A DNA stretch of 64,000 nucleotides from JBBAGC01 sp964491265 (GTDB lineage Bacteria > Spirochaetota > UBA4802 > UBA5550): positions 68,945 to 132,944 of the forward strand of contig CAZBFP010000009.1 of NCBI GenBank assembly GCA_964491265.1, written 5' to 3'. Shown piece by piece: positions 44,452 to 53,317 of this stretch. The first letter of the stretch is position 1; every line of letters begins with the position of its first letter. The notes under the pieces are model-generated. The model worked only from the letters and a program-made list of their open reading frames with translations, was not told the origin of the DNA and did no database searches. The position numbers were made by a program, and so were the translations under genes.

Positions 44452-45285
44452 TTAGTTAACAGGAATAAAACCTGCTTCTTTAACAAGTTTCTGCCCTTCA
44501 GTACCCATAACAAAGTCCATAAATTTCTGTGCTTCAGGAGAAAATTTATTCTCATTTACATATTTATAAAGTCCCCTGGAAATCGCGAATTTACCTGATT
44601 TACCATTAGCGATGTTGCCTTCAACACCGTCAACAGATAGGGGCTGTATAGTATCAGTAAGGTAACCGTAGCCCACATAGCCAATTGCCTTGGGATTCCC
44701 GGCTACTGCTGAAACTATGGCTCCATTTGATGCCTGAAGAAGAGCGTCTTTTCTAACATCACTTTTCTTCATTACTAATTCGCTCCATACTTCATATGTA
44801 CCTGAACTTGTGTCTCTGGAAATAATTACTATGGCTTCATCCTTTCCGCCAAGCTGCTTCCAGTTTGAAATTGAACCGTCATAAACACCCTTAAGCTGGT
44901 TCATTGTAATATTCTTTACCGGATTTGATGGATGAACTACTGGAACTATCATATCAAGTGCAATTGTGTATTCCTTGATTTTAAGTCCCTTTTCTACTGC
45001 ACTTTGAAGCTCCTTCTCCTTCATAGCCCTTGAAGAGTTGGCAATATCGCAGGTACCATCAAGTATTGCCTTTATCCCGTTACCTGATCCGCTCCCTTCA
45101 ATTGTTATAGAAATACTCTTATCTACTTTTCTGAAAGCTTCAGCAGCCTTTTGAGTTATAGGGAGATTAGTTGTGGAGCCCTTTATTACTACCCTTTGAC
45201 CCTTATCTTTTGAACATCCGGTAAATGCTGCTGCTATTACAAGAACACTCAATGCAATTATTGTTTTTGTGATTATAGATTTCAT
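44452..45285 (-). CDS. pstS: Phosphate ABC transporter substrate-binding lipoprotein
   Basis: A 277-residue periplasmic binding protein. The signal peptide ends in the lipobox AAAFTGC, so it is lipid-anchored. GSTTNLPITQKAAEAF near the N-terminus and DTSSGTYEVW carry the serine/threonine phosphate-binding loops. EGSGSGNGIKAILDGTCDIA, with NSSRAMK, follows the family pattern. It captures phosphate and delivers it to PstCA. The gene is divergent from the pstB-led operon across a 466-bp region. It ends in a bidirectional terminator shared with the upstream tautomerase. Confidence 0.93.
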   Translation of the reverse strand: MKSIITKTIIALSVLVIAAAFTGCSKDKGQRVVIKGSTTNLPITQKAAEAFRKVDKSISITIEGSGSGNGIKAILDGTCDIANSSRAMKEKELQSAVEKGLKIKEYTIALDMIVPVVHPSNPVKNITMNQLKGVYDGSISNWKQLGGKDEAIVIISRDTSSGTYEVWSELVMKKSDVRKDALLQASNGAIVSAVAGNPKAIGYVGYGYLTDTIQPLSVDGVEGNIANGKSGKFAISRGLYKYVNENKFSPEAQKFMDFVMGTEGQKLVKEAGFIPVN

Positions 45286-45751
45286 TTATCTATAAACCTC
45301 CTGATTTTAAAATATTTAAAAGTAAGATGATATGCATATGTTAAGATATTATGAAGATTTGTTAAAATAACGGTTAATTTAAAGATAATTTTAATCTTAT
45401 CAAACTACAAAAAAATATTATCCTTATTGTTAAGAATATTGAAGATAATAAATTTTTATGTATATTTATACTATACAGCACTAATATACTATATTTTTCA
45501 GAAAAATTTTTAAATGATTTAATTATTCTACTCCGGGAACGGATGCGGATAAACTATGGTGAAAAGGATTCTCGGGTGCCTGGAGGAATATTCCTTTCAC
45601 AGAGAAATATGAATGCAGGTCTCTTTGTGAGTTTCAGAGGGCTTCCATAAAATACAGACAATTCTTAACAGAATCTTTATATTTTATTTATTTAAAATTC
45701 ACCTTAAGCCTGTTTTTTAATCTTATAAATTCTACTAAGGTTTAAAATATA
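45286..45751. promoter_or_regulatory. Divergent regulatory region of the phosphate regulon
   Basis: A 466-bp AT-rich region between pstS and pstB. Near pstS (45339-45377) it holds repeats TGTTAAG, TGTTAAA and GGTTAAT spaced 21 and 12 bp apart, resembling TTAACA-type Pho boxes read on the minus strand. At 45559-45600 an inverted repeat GTGAAAAGGA...TCCTTTCAC could form a leader hairpin. PhoB, encoded downstream, is the likely regulator. No open frame of note was found. Confidence 0.4.
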
Positions 45752-46507
45752 ATGAACGAAAAAATTACAGCAGATAAGGTATCATTCTTTTATGGAACAA
45801 ACCAGGCAATAAAGGATATTACCCTTACTGTTAACAAAAATTCAGTAATGGCGCTTATCGGACCTTCAGGATGCGGTAAATCCACATTCCTGAGATGCAT
45901 AAACAGAATGAATGATATTATCCCCGACATTAAAATGAAAGGAGATATACTGATTGATCAGGAATCAATTTACAGTCATAACTACGATGTTACAGGACTG
46001 AGGCGTCGTGTAGGTATGGTTTTCCAGAAATCTAATCCATTCCCCAAATCGATATTCGATAATATTGCTTATGGCCTTAAAATTAACGGTATTAAAGATA
46101 AATATGAGATAGAAAGGATAGTTGAAAAATCTTTAAAAGATACCGCTCTCTGGGATGAAGTAAAGGACAGGCTTAACAAATCAGCCATGGGTCTTTCAGG
46201 GGGGCAGCAGCAGAGGCTTTGTATAGCCAGGACAATAGCAGTTGAACCTGAGGTTATTCTAATGGATGAGCCTGCTTCAGCACTTGACCCCATATCTACA
46301 CAGAAAATTGAAGAACTGATACAGACACTGAAACAGGATTACACAATAATAATTGTTACACATAATATGCAGCAGGCAGCAAGGGTAAGTGACTATACTT
46401 CATTTTTTTATATGGGTGAGCTTATAGAAGTAAATAAAACTGAAGTTATCTTTACAAAGCCGGACAGGGAAATGACGGAAAATTACATTACCGGAAAATT
46501 CGGCTGA
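45752..46507 (+). CDS. pstB: Phosphate ABC transporter ATP-binding protein
   Basis: A 251-residue ATPase with Walker A GPSGCGKST, the Q-loop in VGMVFQKSNPFPKSI, signature MGLSGGQQQRLCIAR, Walker B VILMDEPASALDP and switch His in IIVTHNMQQA. NPFPKSIFDNI and the QQA motif are typical for PstB. It powers high-affinity phosphate uptake through PstCA at the inner membrane. First gene of the pstB-phoU-phoB-phoR-pstC-pstA cluster; phoU follows 39 bp later. Confidence 0.95.
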   Translation: MNEKITADKVSFFYGTNQAIKDITLTVNKNSVMALIGPSGCGKSTFLRCINRMNDIIPDIKMKGDILIDQESIYSHNYDVTGLRRRVGMVFQKSNPFPKSIFDNIAYGLKINGIKDKYEIERIVEKSLKDTALWDEVKDRLNKSAMGLSGGQQQRLCIARTIAVEPEVILMDEPASALDPISTQKIEELIQTLKQDYTIIIVTHNMQQAARVSDYTSFFYMGELIEVNKTEVIFTKPDREMTENYITGKFG

Positions 46508-46546
46508 TAATACTTGAAGGACGGATAAAACAATAAGGAGAAAACA

Positions 46547-47218
46547 ATGCAGACATATTTAGAACAGGAATTATCAAATATAAAAATAAAAATTTTTGAA
46601 ATGGCAGACCTGGTAATTGAGGCTCTTGAAAGCTCAATTACTGCCCTTAAAAATTCAGACATAGAGCTTGCAAAAAAAATCATGAAGGATGATACTGTTA
46701 TGGACCTTCTTGAAATTGATATAGATAATGAGTGTATTAAGCTCCTTGTAACGAGGCAGCCTGCAGCATCGGATCTCCGCTTTGTACTTGCAATGCTTAA
46801 AATAAACACAGATCTGGAACGGATGGGGGACCTTGCAACGAACATTTCAAAAGAAGTAATTAAAATTAACGGGGCACCCCTTATGAAGCCTCTGATTGAC
46901 ATACCACGCATGACTGAAAGGGCAATCCAGATGACAAGGCTCTCTTTTGAAGCTATTACTGAAAAAGATGTTGAAAAGGCAAAAAATGTAATACTTATGG
47001 ATGAAGAGATTGATCAGCTGAACCTGCAGATATACAGGGAGCTTTTTACATTTATGAGTGAATCAGCATCCAATATAACCCAGAGTCTTTCCCTGATTCT
47101 GATAGCCAAGGCACTGGAAAGGGTTGGCGATCACGCTAAAAATATCGCTGAAAGAGGGATTTACTTTATACAGGGTGAAGACATAAGGCACAGAGACGTG
47201 AGGGAGACCATAAAATAA
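46547..47218 (+). CDS. phoU: Phosphate signalling protein PhoU
   Basis: A 223-residue, all-helical protein of two related three-helix bundles. The N-terminal half has ITALKNSDIELAKKIMKDD and IDNECIKLLVTRQPAASDLR, with RMGDLATNISKE. The second half has AIQMTRLSFEAITEKDVEKA and RVGDHAKNIAER, the family's E/DxxxD metal clusters. PhoU links PstB to PhoR so that phosphate sufficiency keeps PhoB off. ATAAGGAGAAAAC precedes ATG 46547, a strong ribosome-binding site. phoB follows after 12 bp. Confidence 0.93.
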   Translation: MQTYLEQELSNIKIKIFEMADLVIEALESSITALKNSDIELAKKIMKDDTVMDLLEIDIDNECIKLLVTRQPAASDLRFVLAMLKINTDLERMGDLATNISKEVIKINGAPLMKPLIDIPRMTERAIQMTRLSFEAITEKDVEKAKNVILMDEEIDQLNLQIYRELFTFMSESASNITQSLSLILIAKALERVGDHAKNIAERGIYFIQGEDIRHRDVRETIK

Positions 47219-47230
47219 GAGGTCCCGAAG

Positions 47231-47917
47231 ATGAGAAAAAAAATTTTTGTAATAGATGATGAAAAGGATATTCGTGAGATTCTTAAGGTAAATCTTACCG
47301 GAGAAAACTATGATGTATCCACATTCAAATCCGCTGATGACGCTCTCAAGGGGCTTTTATCGGAAATTCCTGATCTTATAATACTCGATATAATGATGGA
47401 CGGCAAAGATGGGCTGCAGTTCTGCCGCGAACTCCGTACTTTTGAAAAATATATGAATATACCTGTAATCTTTCTTTCAGCAAAATCGGAAGAATTTGAC
47501 AAGGTTCTGGGACTGGAGCTGGGGGGTGATGACTACATGACCAAGCCTTTCAGCATAAAGGAGCTTAAATCAAGAATCAAGGCAGTACTTAGACGAACAG
47601 GGGAGAAGCCGAGAGAATCAACAGCAAAGATATTAAACTATAAAGGTGTTGAGCTCAACAGTGAACAGTACTCATTAAAAGTTGATAATGAAGAGGTTAA
47701 GCTCACTAAGACAGAATTCAATATGCTCCTCCTTTTTATGGAAAATCCGGGTAAAATATTCAGCAGAGATAATATTATCGACAGCGTACGGGGACAGGAT
47801 GTTTTTGTCGTTGATAGAACCATTGACGTTCATATAATGAATCTCCGGAAAAAACTGGGGGATTATAAAAATATAATTACCACTTTTTCCGGAATTGGAT
47901 ACGGGTTTAAAGAATAA
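47231..47917 (+). CDS. phoB: PhoB-type response regulator (OmpR family)
   Basis: A 228-residue response regulator. The receiver domain holds the acidic pocket (VIDDEKDI), phospho-acceptor D53 (LDIMMDG) and K105 (MTKPFS). The winged-helix DNA-binding domain ends with VDRTIDVHIMNLRKKLGD and GIGYGFKE. Its position between phoU and phoR and the pst genes identifies it as PhoB, activator of the phosphate regulon. phoR starts 1 bp after the stop. GGTCCCGAAG upstream is a weak ribosome-binding site. Confidence 0.92.
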   Translation: MRKKIFVIDDEKDIREILKVNLTGENYDVSTFKSADDALKGLLSEIPDLIILDIMMDGKDGLQFCRELRTFEKYMNIPVIFLSAKSEEFDKVLGLELGGDDYMTKPFSIKELKSRIKAVLRRTGEKPRESTAKILNYKGVELNSEQYSLKVDNEEVKLTKTEFNMLLLFMENPGKIFSRDNIIDSVRGQDVFVVDRTIDVHIMNLRKKLGDYKNIITTFSGIGYGFKE

Positions 47918-47918
47918 T

Positions 47919-49646
47919 ATGCTTAAAAAACTGAGCCATAAACTTATAGCAAGCTACATCTCAATAATATCTGTACTTGTTATTATTATATTTCTTCTTG
48001 TGGGAACACTACTGAAACAATCACTTATAGATATAATAGTAGATGAGATGGCAGGTTTTGCTGAAATAATCGAGTTGAGCGTTCTGGAAAAGGGAAACAT
48101 CAATAACCCTGCTGTAATAAAGTCCGGGCTTAAAAAGATGGCTCTCCCCATGAATATGCGGATTTCGATTATAAAAAAGGACGGCACTGTTATTGCAGAT
48201 ACAGGTATAGAAGATGAATCAGCACTGGACAACCATCTTTACAGAATTGAAGTTATGCAGGCTCTGGAAACAGGATCAGGGCAGAGCAGCAGATACAGCA
48301 ATTCCATAAAAACGGACATGCTTTATTACGCTAAAAACAGCGGTAATTATATAATACGCCTTGCCAGACCTCTATACGCTGTAGATGAAAGCATGAGTAA
48401 ACTGAGAGACCTGCTTATAACGGTCTCACTTCTTGTCATGGTCATTGCAGTTATTAGTGTTATAACAATTTCAATTAAAATCACCAGGCCTTTAAATGAA
48501 ACACTGAGCTTTGCATCTGCTTTTGCAGGGGGGAGCTATACCCGGAGAATACGGAATTACAGCCTTGATGAAATAGGGACACTTCAGAAAACCCTTAACA
48601 AGATGGCTGATACTATTGTTGATACAATAGATAAACATATTTTTGAACAGCGGAAACTGGAAGTAACGCTGGACAGCATAAGTGACGGCATAGCCCTTAT
48701 TGCTCCGGATAAGGAGATAATAATATCCAACAGTTCTTTTACTGATATGCTTAAAATTACTGCTTCTTTCGGCGGTAAAGAGTATTATGAGGTAATAAGA
48801 AACAGAACCTTAAACAGCAGAATTGAAAAAGCTCTTAAGTCAGGTTCAAAGGAGATATTTGAAGTAGAAATCAGTGAGGATAAATTCTTCGATGTTGTAA
48901 TTAATCCTATTAAAGGAGAGCATGCAATTCAGGGAACCCTTGTGCTTTTAAGAGATGTTTCTGAAAAGAGAAAAATTGAAAGGATAAAATCTGACCTGGT
49001 TAGTAATGTCTCACATGAATTGAAAACACCTATTGCTATTGTTAAAGGCTACCTGGAAACAATACGGGAGCATCCTCTGGATAAGAAAATGACAGAGGAA
49101 TTTATAAACAGGGCCATTGAAAATGTGGACAGGCAGAACTCACTCATTGAAGATATAATAAAACTGAGCATGATAGAATCCTCAACTGAATTTCAGAAAG
49201 AGGCGATTGATATCAGAAAGATAATTGAAAGATGTGTCGATATACTGAGTCCTAAAGTAGCATCAAAAGGGCTTACTATAACAATGGATTTTGACAGATC
49301 TGATTATTCAATCAGCGGTAATTCATTTATAGCGGAAGAGATTTTCTTTAATCTTATTGATAATGCTATTAACTATAATAATCCTTCCGGAAGTATTACT
49401 ATAAGTGGTGAAAAAAAGGGGAGTACTTTCTTGTTTGCAATATCTGACACAGGTATAGGTATTCCTGAAAGGGCAATTGACCGGATTTTTGAACGTTTCT
49501 ACAGGGTGGATACAGGGAGATCCAGGGGAACCGGAGGAACAGGCCTGGGCCTCTCAATTGTTAAACACGCGGCTCAGGTAATAGGATGGTCTGTTTCTGT
49601 TAATTCGGATAATACCGGAACCACATTCAAGGTTTTGGCCGGTTAG
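47919..49646 (+). CDS. phoR: PhoR-type sensor histidine kinase
   Basis: About 575 residues from ATG 47919 (TTG 47895, overlapping phoB, is an alternative). Two membrane helices (about 12-30 and 168-190) flank a periplasmic domain of about 135 residues. This is followed by HAMP (ITRPLNETLSF), a PAS domain (LEVTLDSISDGIALI), HisKA with H366 in VSHELKTPIAIVKGYL, and an ATPase domain (DNAINYNNPSG, ISDTGIGIP, GTGLGLSIV). The large periplasmic loop is longer than in E. coli PhoR, more like B. subtilis PhoR. It phosphorylates PhoB under phosphate limitation. Confidence 0.92.
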   Translation: MLKKLSHKLIASYISIISVLVIIIFLLVGTLLKQSLIDIIVDEMAGFAEIIELSVLEKGNINNPAVIKSGLKKMALPMNMRISIIKKDGTVIADTGIEDESALDNHLYRIEVMQALETGSGQSSRYSNSIKTDMLYYAKNSGNYIIRLARPLYAVDESMSKLRDLLITVSLLVMVIAVISVITISIKITRPLNETLSFASAFAGGSYTRRIRNYSLDEIGTLQKTLNKMADTIVDTIDKHIFEQRKLEVTLDSISDGIALIAPDKEIIISNSSFTDMLKITASFGGKEYYEVIRNRTLNSRIEKALKSGSKEIFEVEISEDKFFDVVINPIKGEHAIQGTLVLLRDVSEKRKIERIKSDLVSNVSHELKTPIAIVKGYLETIREHPLDKKMTEEFINRAIENVDRQNSLIEDIIKLSMIESSTEFQKEAIDIRKIIERCVDILSPKVASKGLTITMDFDRSDYSISGNSFIAEEIFFNLIDNAINYNNPSGSITISGEKKGSTFLFAISDTGIGIPERAIDRIFERFYRVDTGRSRGTGGTGLGLSIVKHAAQVIGWSVSVNSDNTGTTFKVLAG

Positions 49647-49755
49647 AACAGAACATGTACTCTTCTTCCCCTTGAAACTTATTATTTATTAATATAATCT
49701 TTATAATTTCTTTAAATAATTGAAGCACATTACTTATATTAAAAGAAAAATAAAT

Positions 49756-50706
49756 ATGGTGAAACTGATTAAAATTATGACAGCTAAAACAGTCAAAATA
49801 CCAGAAAGCAGAATTAATAAAAGGAAAAGGAGAAGTATCCTTTTCGATATTGCAATAGAGAAGTTTTTTTTAATAATAGGACTCTCCTGTCTTTTTATTC
49901 TATTTCTCATTATGCTCTTCCTTGTAAAAGAGGGTGTACCGGTTTTTAAAACAGTTTCCATTTCGGACTTTATTTTCGGGAAGGAGTGGTACCCCACAAG
50001 CGAAAATGCACGTTTCGGAATCTTCCCCCTTATTGTAGCCTCCCTGTCTGTAACTCTTATGGCATCAATCATTGCAGTACCTTTAAGCATGGCTATTGCC
50101 ATATACCTGGCAGAGGTTGCACACAGTACTGTAAGGGAGATTGTAAAACCGGTTATAGAAATTATTGCTTCAATACCATCTGTAATCATAGGATTTTTCG
50201 GTATGGTGGTTGTGGCCCCCTATCTGCAGACCAGATTCGGAATTGATACAGGACTCAATCTCTTTAATGCTTCTCTCATGCTTGCTTTTATGGCTGTGCC
50301 GACAATCGCAAGTATATCTGAAGACGCTATATCATCTGTGCCTATGAGCCTTAAAGAGGCGTCCTATGCACTTGGGGCAAACAGGTGGCAGACCATAGTG
50401 CATATAACAATCCCTGCTGCTTTATCAGGTATATGGACTGCAATAATACTCGGCATATCAAGGGTAATAGGTGAAACCATGGTTGTGCTCATGGTTGCAG
50501 GGGGCGCGACAATTGTACCTACTTCTCTTTTTGATCCGGTGAGACCTTTAACATCCAATATTGCAGCGGAAATGGCTGAAACAGAAGTGGGGGGGACTCA
50601 TTACAATGCCCTCTTTGCCATAGGTATGATTCTGTTTATTATTACCTTTTTCTTTAATATTGCAGCGGATTATTTATCTGAAAAATACAAATTTAAACCA
50701 AATTAG
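49756..50706 (+). CDS. pstC: Phosphate ABC transporter permease PstC
   Basis: About 316 residues with six membrane helices and a 30-residue basic cytoplasmic N-terminus. The permease EAA-like loop is SLKEASYALGANRWQTIVHI, with VLMVAGGATIVP near the end. The start is uncertain: TTG 49720, ATG 49756 and ATG 49777 all leave the first helix (FFLIIGLSCLFILFLIML) intact; none has a strong Shine-Dalgarno. It forms the membrane channel with PstA; pstA follows after 15 bp. Confidence 0.92.
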   Translation: MVKLIKIMTAKTVKIPESRINKRKRRSILFDIAIEKFFLIIGLSCLFILFLIMLFLVKEGVPVFKTVSISDFIFGKEWYPTSENARFGIFPLIVASLSVTLMASIIAVPLSMAIAIYLAEVAHSTVREIVKPVIEIIASIPSVIIGFFGMVVVAPYLQTRFGIDTGLNLFNASLMLAFMAVPTIASISEDAISSVPMSLKEASYALGANRWQTIVHITIPAALSGIWTAIILGISRVIGETMVVLMVAGGATIVPTSLFDPVRPLTSNIAAEMAETEVGGTHYNALFAIGMILFIITFFFNIAADYLSEKYKFKPN

Positions 50707-50721
50707 GACCAGGATTCAGGA

Positions 50722-51576
50722 ATGAAAATAAATTCATATTTTGTAGAAAAAACTGCATTTGCAGCAGTACGGCTGGGGGCCTTTTCAGTAATATTTTTTC
50801 TGGTATTTATGCTGGCATATATTATAAGTCAGGGGTATTCAGCTATAACTATCGAATTTTTAACAGAAATGCCGAGAAATGAAATGACACAGGGGGGGAT
50901 ACTCCCTGCAATTGTGGGTACATTTTACCTTATGCTCGGTTCGGCTTTAGTTTCTATCCCGATTGGTGTTATCACCGCAATATATCTTACTGAATACGCA
51001 AAAAATCCCCGCATTGTAAAGGTTATACGCCTGGGTATAAATAATCTGGCAGGAATACCATCTGTAGTTTTCGGCTTATTCGGATTAAGTCTTTTTGTTA
51101 TATTTCTCGATTTCGGAACATCTATACTTGCTGGATCGCTTACCCTTGGAGTATTAAATCTGCCGGTAATTATCAGGTCCACTGAGGAGGCGCTTCAGGT
51201 TGTTCCAGGCACATACAGGGAGGCTTCACTTTCTCTTGGCGCAACAAAGTGGCAGACCATTTATAAAATCGTTGTGCCAAATGCTCTCCCCGGTATTTTA
51301 ACAGGGATAATGCTGTCGCTGGGAAGGGCGGCCGGTGAAACCGCGCCTATCATGTTTACTGCAGCCGCGTTTTTTACACCTGATCTTCCACACTCGGTTT
51401 ACAGTGAAATTATGGCACTCCCATACCATATATATGTAATGGCAACAGCAGGAATACATATTCAGGAGACACGCCATCTTCAGTACGGAACTGCCATTGT
51501 TCTCATAGGGCTTGTACTCATGCTTAATATGACAGGTCTTATTCTCAGATACAGATTCAGGAAGAAGATGCAGTAG
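50722..51576 (+). CDS. pstA: Phosphate ABC transporter permease PstA
   Basis: A 284-residue permease with six membrane helices. The conserved loop TYREASLSLGATKWQTIYKI contacts PstB. Segments AGIPSVVFGLFGL and GRAAGETAPIMFTAAAF are typical of PstA. It pairs with PstC. CAGGA upstream supports ATG 50722. It is the last gene of the phosphate operon; a weak GC hairpin lies shortly after. Confidence 0.93.
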   Translation: MKINSYFVEKTAFAAVRLGAFSVIFFLVFMLAYIISQGYSAITIEFLTEMPRNEMTQGGILPAIVGTFYLMLGSALVSIPIGVITAIYLTEYAKNPRIVKVIRLGINNLAGIPSVVFGLFGLSLFVIFLDFGTSILAGSLTLGVLNLPVIIRSTEEALQVVPGTYREASLSLGATKWQTIYKIVVPNALPGILTGIMLSLGRAAGETAPIMFTAAAFFTPDLPHSVYSEIMALPYHIYVMATAGIHIQETRHLQYGTAIVLIGLVLMLNMTGLILRYRFRKKMQ

Positions 51577-51605
51577 GGGTTTTACTGTTCATGTCATTTA
51601 TGATC

Positions 51606-51622
51606 GGGGCTATCCATGCCCC
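51606..51622. terminator. Weak hairpin between pstA and lysO
   Basis: GGGGC-N7-GCCCC inverted repeat between convergent genes, without a T-tract. It is a possible but weak transcription stop. Confidence 0.3.
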
Positions 51623-51644
51623 GGAGTCTTGGCCCATATCTATT

Positions 51645-52250
51645 TTACAGCACTTTGTAAATAAATGTAATAATAAAGGGGACAAGTATTGTTAAAATAA
51701 CACCGCTGAAAATTGCAAGTATGGCGTATTCTCTCCCTGAATATCTTGATATTATGGGGAGTGTGGTATCCATTGAAGTTGCACCCCCTGACGCTATTGG
51801 CGCCAGTTTACCAAAATATTTAACAAGAAGAGGTGCTGCGGCAAGTGTAAAAATTTCTCTGGAGATATTTGATAAGAGTGCCATAACACCAAGTGTTTCA
51901 TTTCGCACCTGCGAAATTATAATACTTGAAAGTGAGTAATATCCGAAACCTGATCCTATTGCAAGGGCATCTGCTGTTTCAATTTCCGGAAGAAAGAGTG
52001 AACATATTCCTGTTCCTGCAAGGGTCCCTGCAATAACAGAAAGGGGAACCAGAACTATTTTCAGGTTCATATTCTTAAGCATGGGCCATATATTTTTATC
52101 TGCCCCAACAGAAATCCCCACAAGAAACATGAGAAGATAAAGCGCATAAACTGTTGCATCAATTTCCTGCAGTATTTCCGGAGAAAACCCCTTAATCCCG
52201 GCCGTAAGCCCGGCTGCAAAAAAAAGGATAATTATTACACTCCCCTTCAT
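51645..52250 (-). CDS. lysO: LysO-type lysine exporter, C-terminal subunit
   Basis: About 201 residues from ATG 52250, 2 bp after the stop of the preceding gene (the longer frame to 52298 overlaps that gene). Five or six membrane helices. GISVGADKNIW and GSGFGYYSLSSIIISQVRNETLGVMALLSNI match the DUF340/LysO family, with TSMDTTLPII near the C-terminus. In E. coli, LysO is a single 299-residue lysine exporter. Here the family is split into two adjacent genes whose combined length (about 294) equals one LysO. Substrate (lysine or an analogue) is by family only. Confidence 0.75.
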   Translation of the reverse strand: MKGSVIIILFFAAGLTAGIKGFSPEILQEIDATVYALYLLMFLVGISVGADKNIWPMLKNMNLKIVLVPLSVIAGTLAGTGICSLFLPEIETADALAIGSGFGYYSLSSIIISQVRNETLGVMALLSNISREIFTLAAAPLLVKYFGKLAPIASGGATSMDTTLPIISRYSGREYAILAIFSGVILTILVPFIITFIYKVL

Positions 52251-52252
52251 AA

Positions 52253-52534
52253 TCAGGCGCCCCCGGTTTTTCTGAATAGGAGAATATAGAGAATCCATGA
52301 AAGGATAACACTCCCTGCTACTGCACTGAATGTGAGAACAAGCGCATTAAAACCTATTACAGGGAAATTATTTATAATTGTATCATTAGTCCCCACAGAA
52401 AGACCCAGAAGGAAAAGGAGAAGGTATATAGATATCTCGGTGAGCTTTTCAGCTGCAAAAAGGATTGATGATCTTCCCCTGAGGAATATACCGGTTAATA
52501 TGCCGGTGCACATGATAATTATTATCTCAATCAT
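52253..52534 (-). CDS. LysO-type lysine exporter, N-terminal subunit
   Basis: A 93-residue membrane protein with three hydrophobic segments. LLLFLLGLSVGTNDTIINN resembles the LysO N-terminal half, where GLxxG motifs precede a polar loop. The next gene, coding the C-terminal half, begins 2 bp after its stop, so the two are likely translated together and assemble as one exporter. A split LysO is known from some bacteria and archaea. The break could also be a recent frameshift, but both halves have their own plausible starts and matching lengths. Confidence 0.7.
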   Translation of the reverse strand: MIEIIIIMCTGILTGIFLRGRSSILFAAEKLTEISIYLLLFLLGLSVGTNDTIINNFPVIGFNALVLTFSAVAGSVILSWILYILLFRKTGGA

Positions 52535-52888
52535 AAATACCTCTGAAAAATGGTTATCAATACTTGAAAGAGCAAATTATTAAGTCAAGATTTTCTTTCT
52601 CCCGCTTTATTTTCAGGGAGATTAAAAAACAGCATTGTTTATTCCTGATGATATCTTTTAGTCAATAATACTGTTTTCAATATTCCCGCCGCTTCCGGCG
52701 GGAATATTGGAGTATTTTATTATAAATAAAAGTTAAGGAAAGAACAGTGATTAAAATTTATCTTTAAGGAGTATTAGAGAAAAAATGTTTTACTTTTTTA
52801 TTCAGGTAACTATTCTAATGCTTCACTGTTCATAATAAACATGAATCGTGAAATGTAATCTCAAATTTTAATACAGGTGATTAAAGAT
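52535..52888. other. Intergenic stretch with one hairpin repeat
   Basis: About 350 bp between divergent genes, holding repeat copy 5 (52630-52749) and otherwise AT-rich DNA. No RNA gene or frame of note was found. Confidence 0.5.
52630..52749. repeat. 120-bp palindromic hairpin repeat (copy 5)
   Basis: Left end CAGCATTGTTTATTCCTG, right end AAAGTTAAGGAAAGAACAGTG. The stem is shorter here (ATTCCCGCCG-CTTC-CGGCGGGAAT), suggesting a compensated deletion of the outer CCG units. Confidence 0.8.
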
Positions 52889-53065
52889 ATGGCTAATGGT
52901 CTGCATAATTTTTTAATGAAATTCAGCAAAACTGCATTATACAGATGGGTTTACAGGCATCCGGTAATTTCAGTTATAATTCTCATCGTATTCGGTATTA
53001 TAATCCTTTCTATATTTTTCAGTTTTGTTATGCGGAATATTATTATTCCTGCTTTAAATTTATAA
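52889..53065 (+). CDS. Small single-helix membrane protein
   Basis: 58 residues from ATG 52889, with AGGTGA 8 bp upstream (GTG 52877 is an alternative). One membrane helix (about 27-48, ISVIILIVFGIIILSIFFSF) follows a basic N-terminal segment (KTALYRWVYRHP), giving a probable N-in orientation. No family was recognised. A hairpin repeat begins 45 bp after the stop. The ribosome-binding site and typical composition make it a plausible real gene. Confidence 0.5.
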   Translation: MANGLHNFLMKFSKTALYRWVYRHPVISVIILIVFGIIILSIFFSFVMRNIIIPALNL

Positions 53066-53109
53066 AAAAGGGAGTTTTAATTGAAAAGACTGTTTTTAAT
53101 ATGTATAAT

Positions 53110-53230
53110 CAGTATTTATTCCTAAATTTATTATTATTAAAAAATGCCCTTATATTCCCGCCGCCGTAGGCGGCGGGAATATGAAACAGTCAATTTTTAC
53201 ACTAAAATATATTTTCAGGAATTAACATTG
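53110..53230. repeat. 121-bp palindromic hairpin repeat (copy 6)
   Basis: CAGTATTTATTCCT at the left and AGGAATTAACATTG at the right. The centre is a perfect ATTCCCGCCGCC-GTA-GGCGGCGGGAAT stem. It lies between the small membrane protein and the zinc-peptidase-like gene. Confidence 0.85.
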
Positions 53231-53317
53231 ATGTATAATTGTTCTTTATTGTTTATAGCTTTTAAAAAAGATGAGATAACTTTCAGGATGCTTTTTTTAG
53301 TTTAGTTGCGGAGGTCT

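Noticed and set aside
45559..45600. Riboswitch or small RNA upstream of pstB
   Set aside because: Only one imperfect stem is visible and no known aptamer pattern fits; it is noted only as part of the regulatory region.
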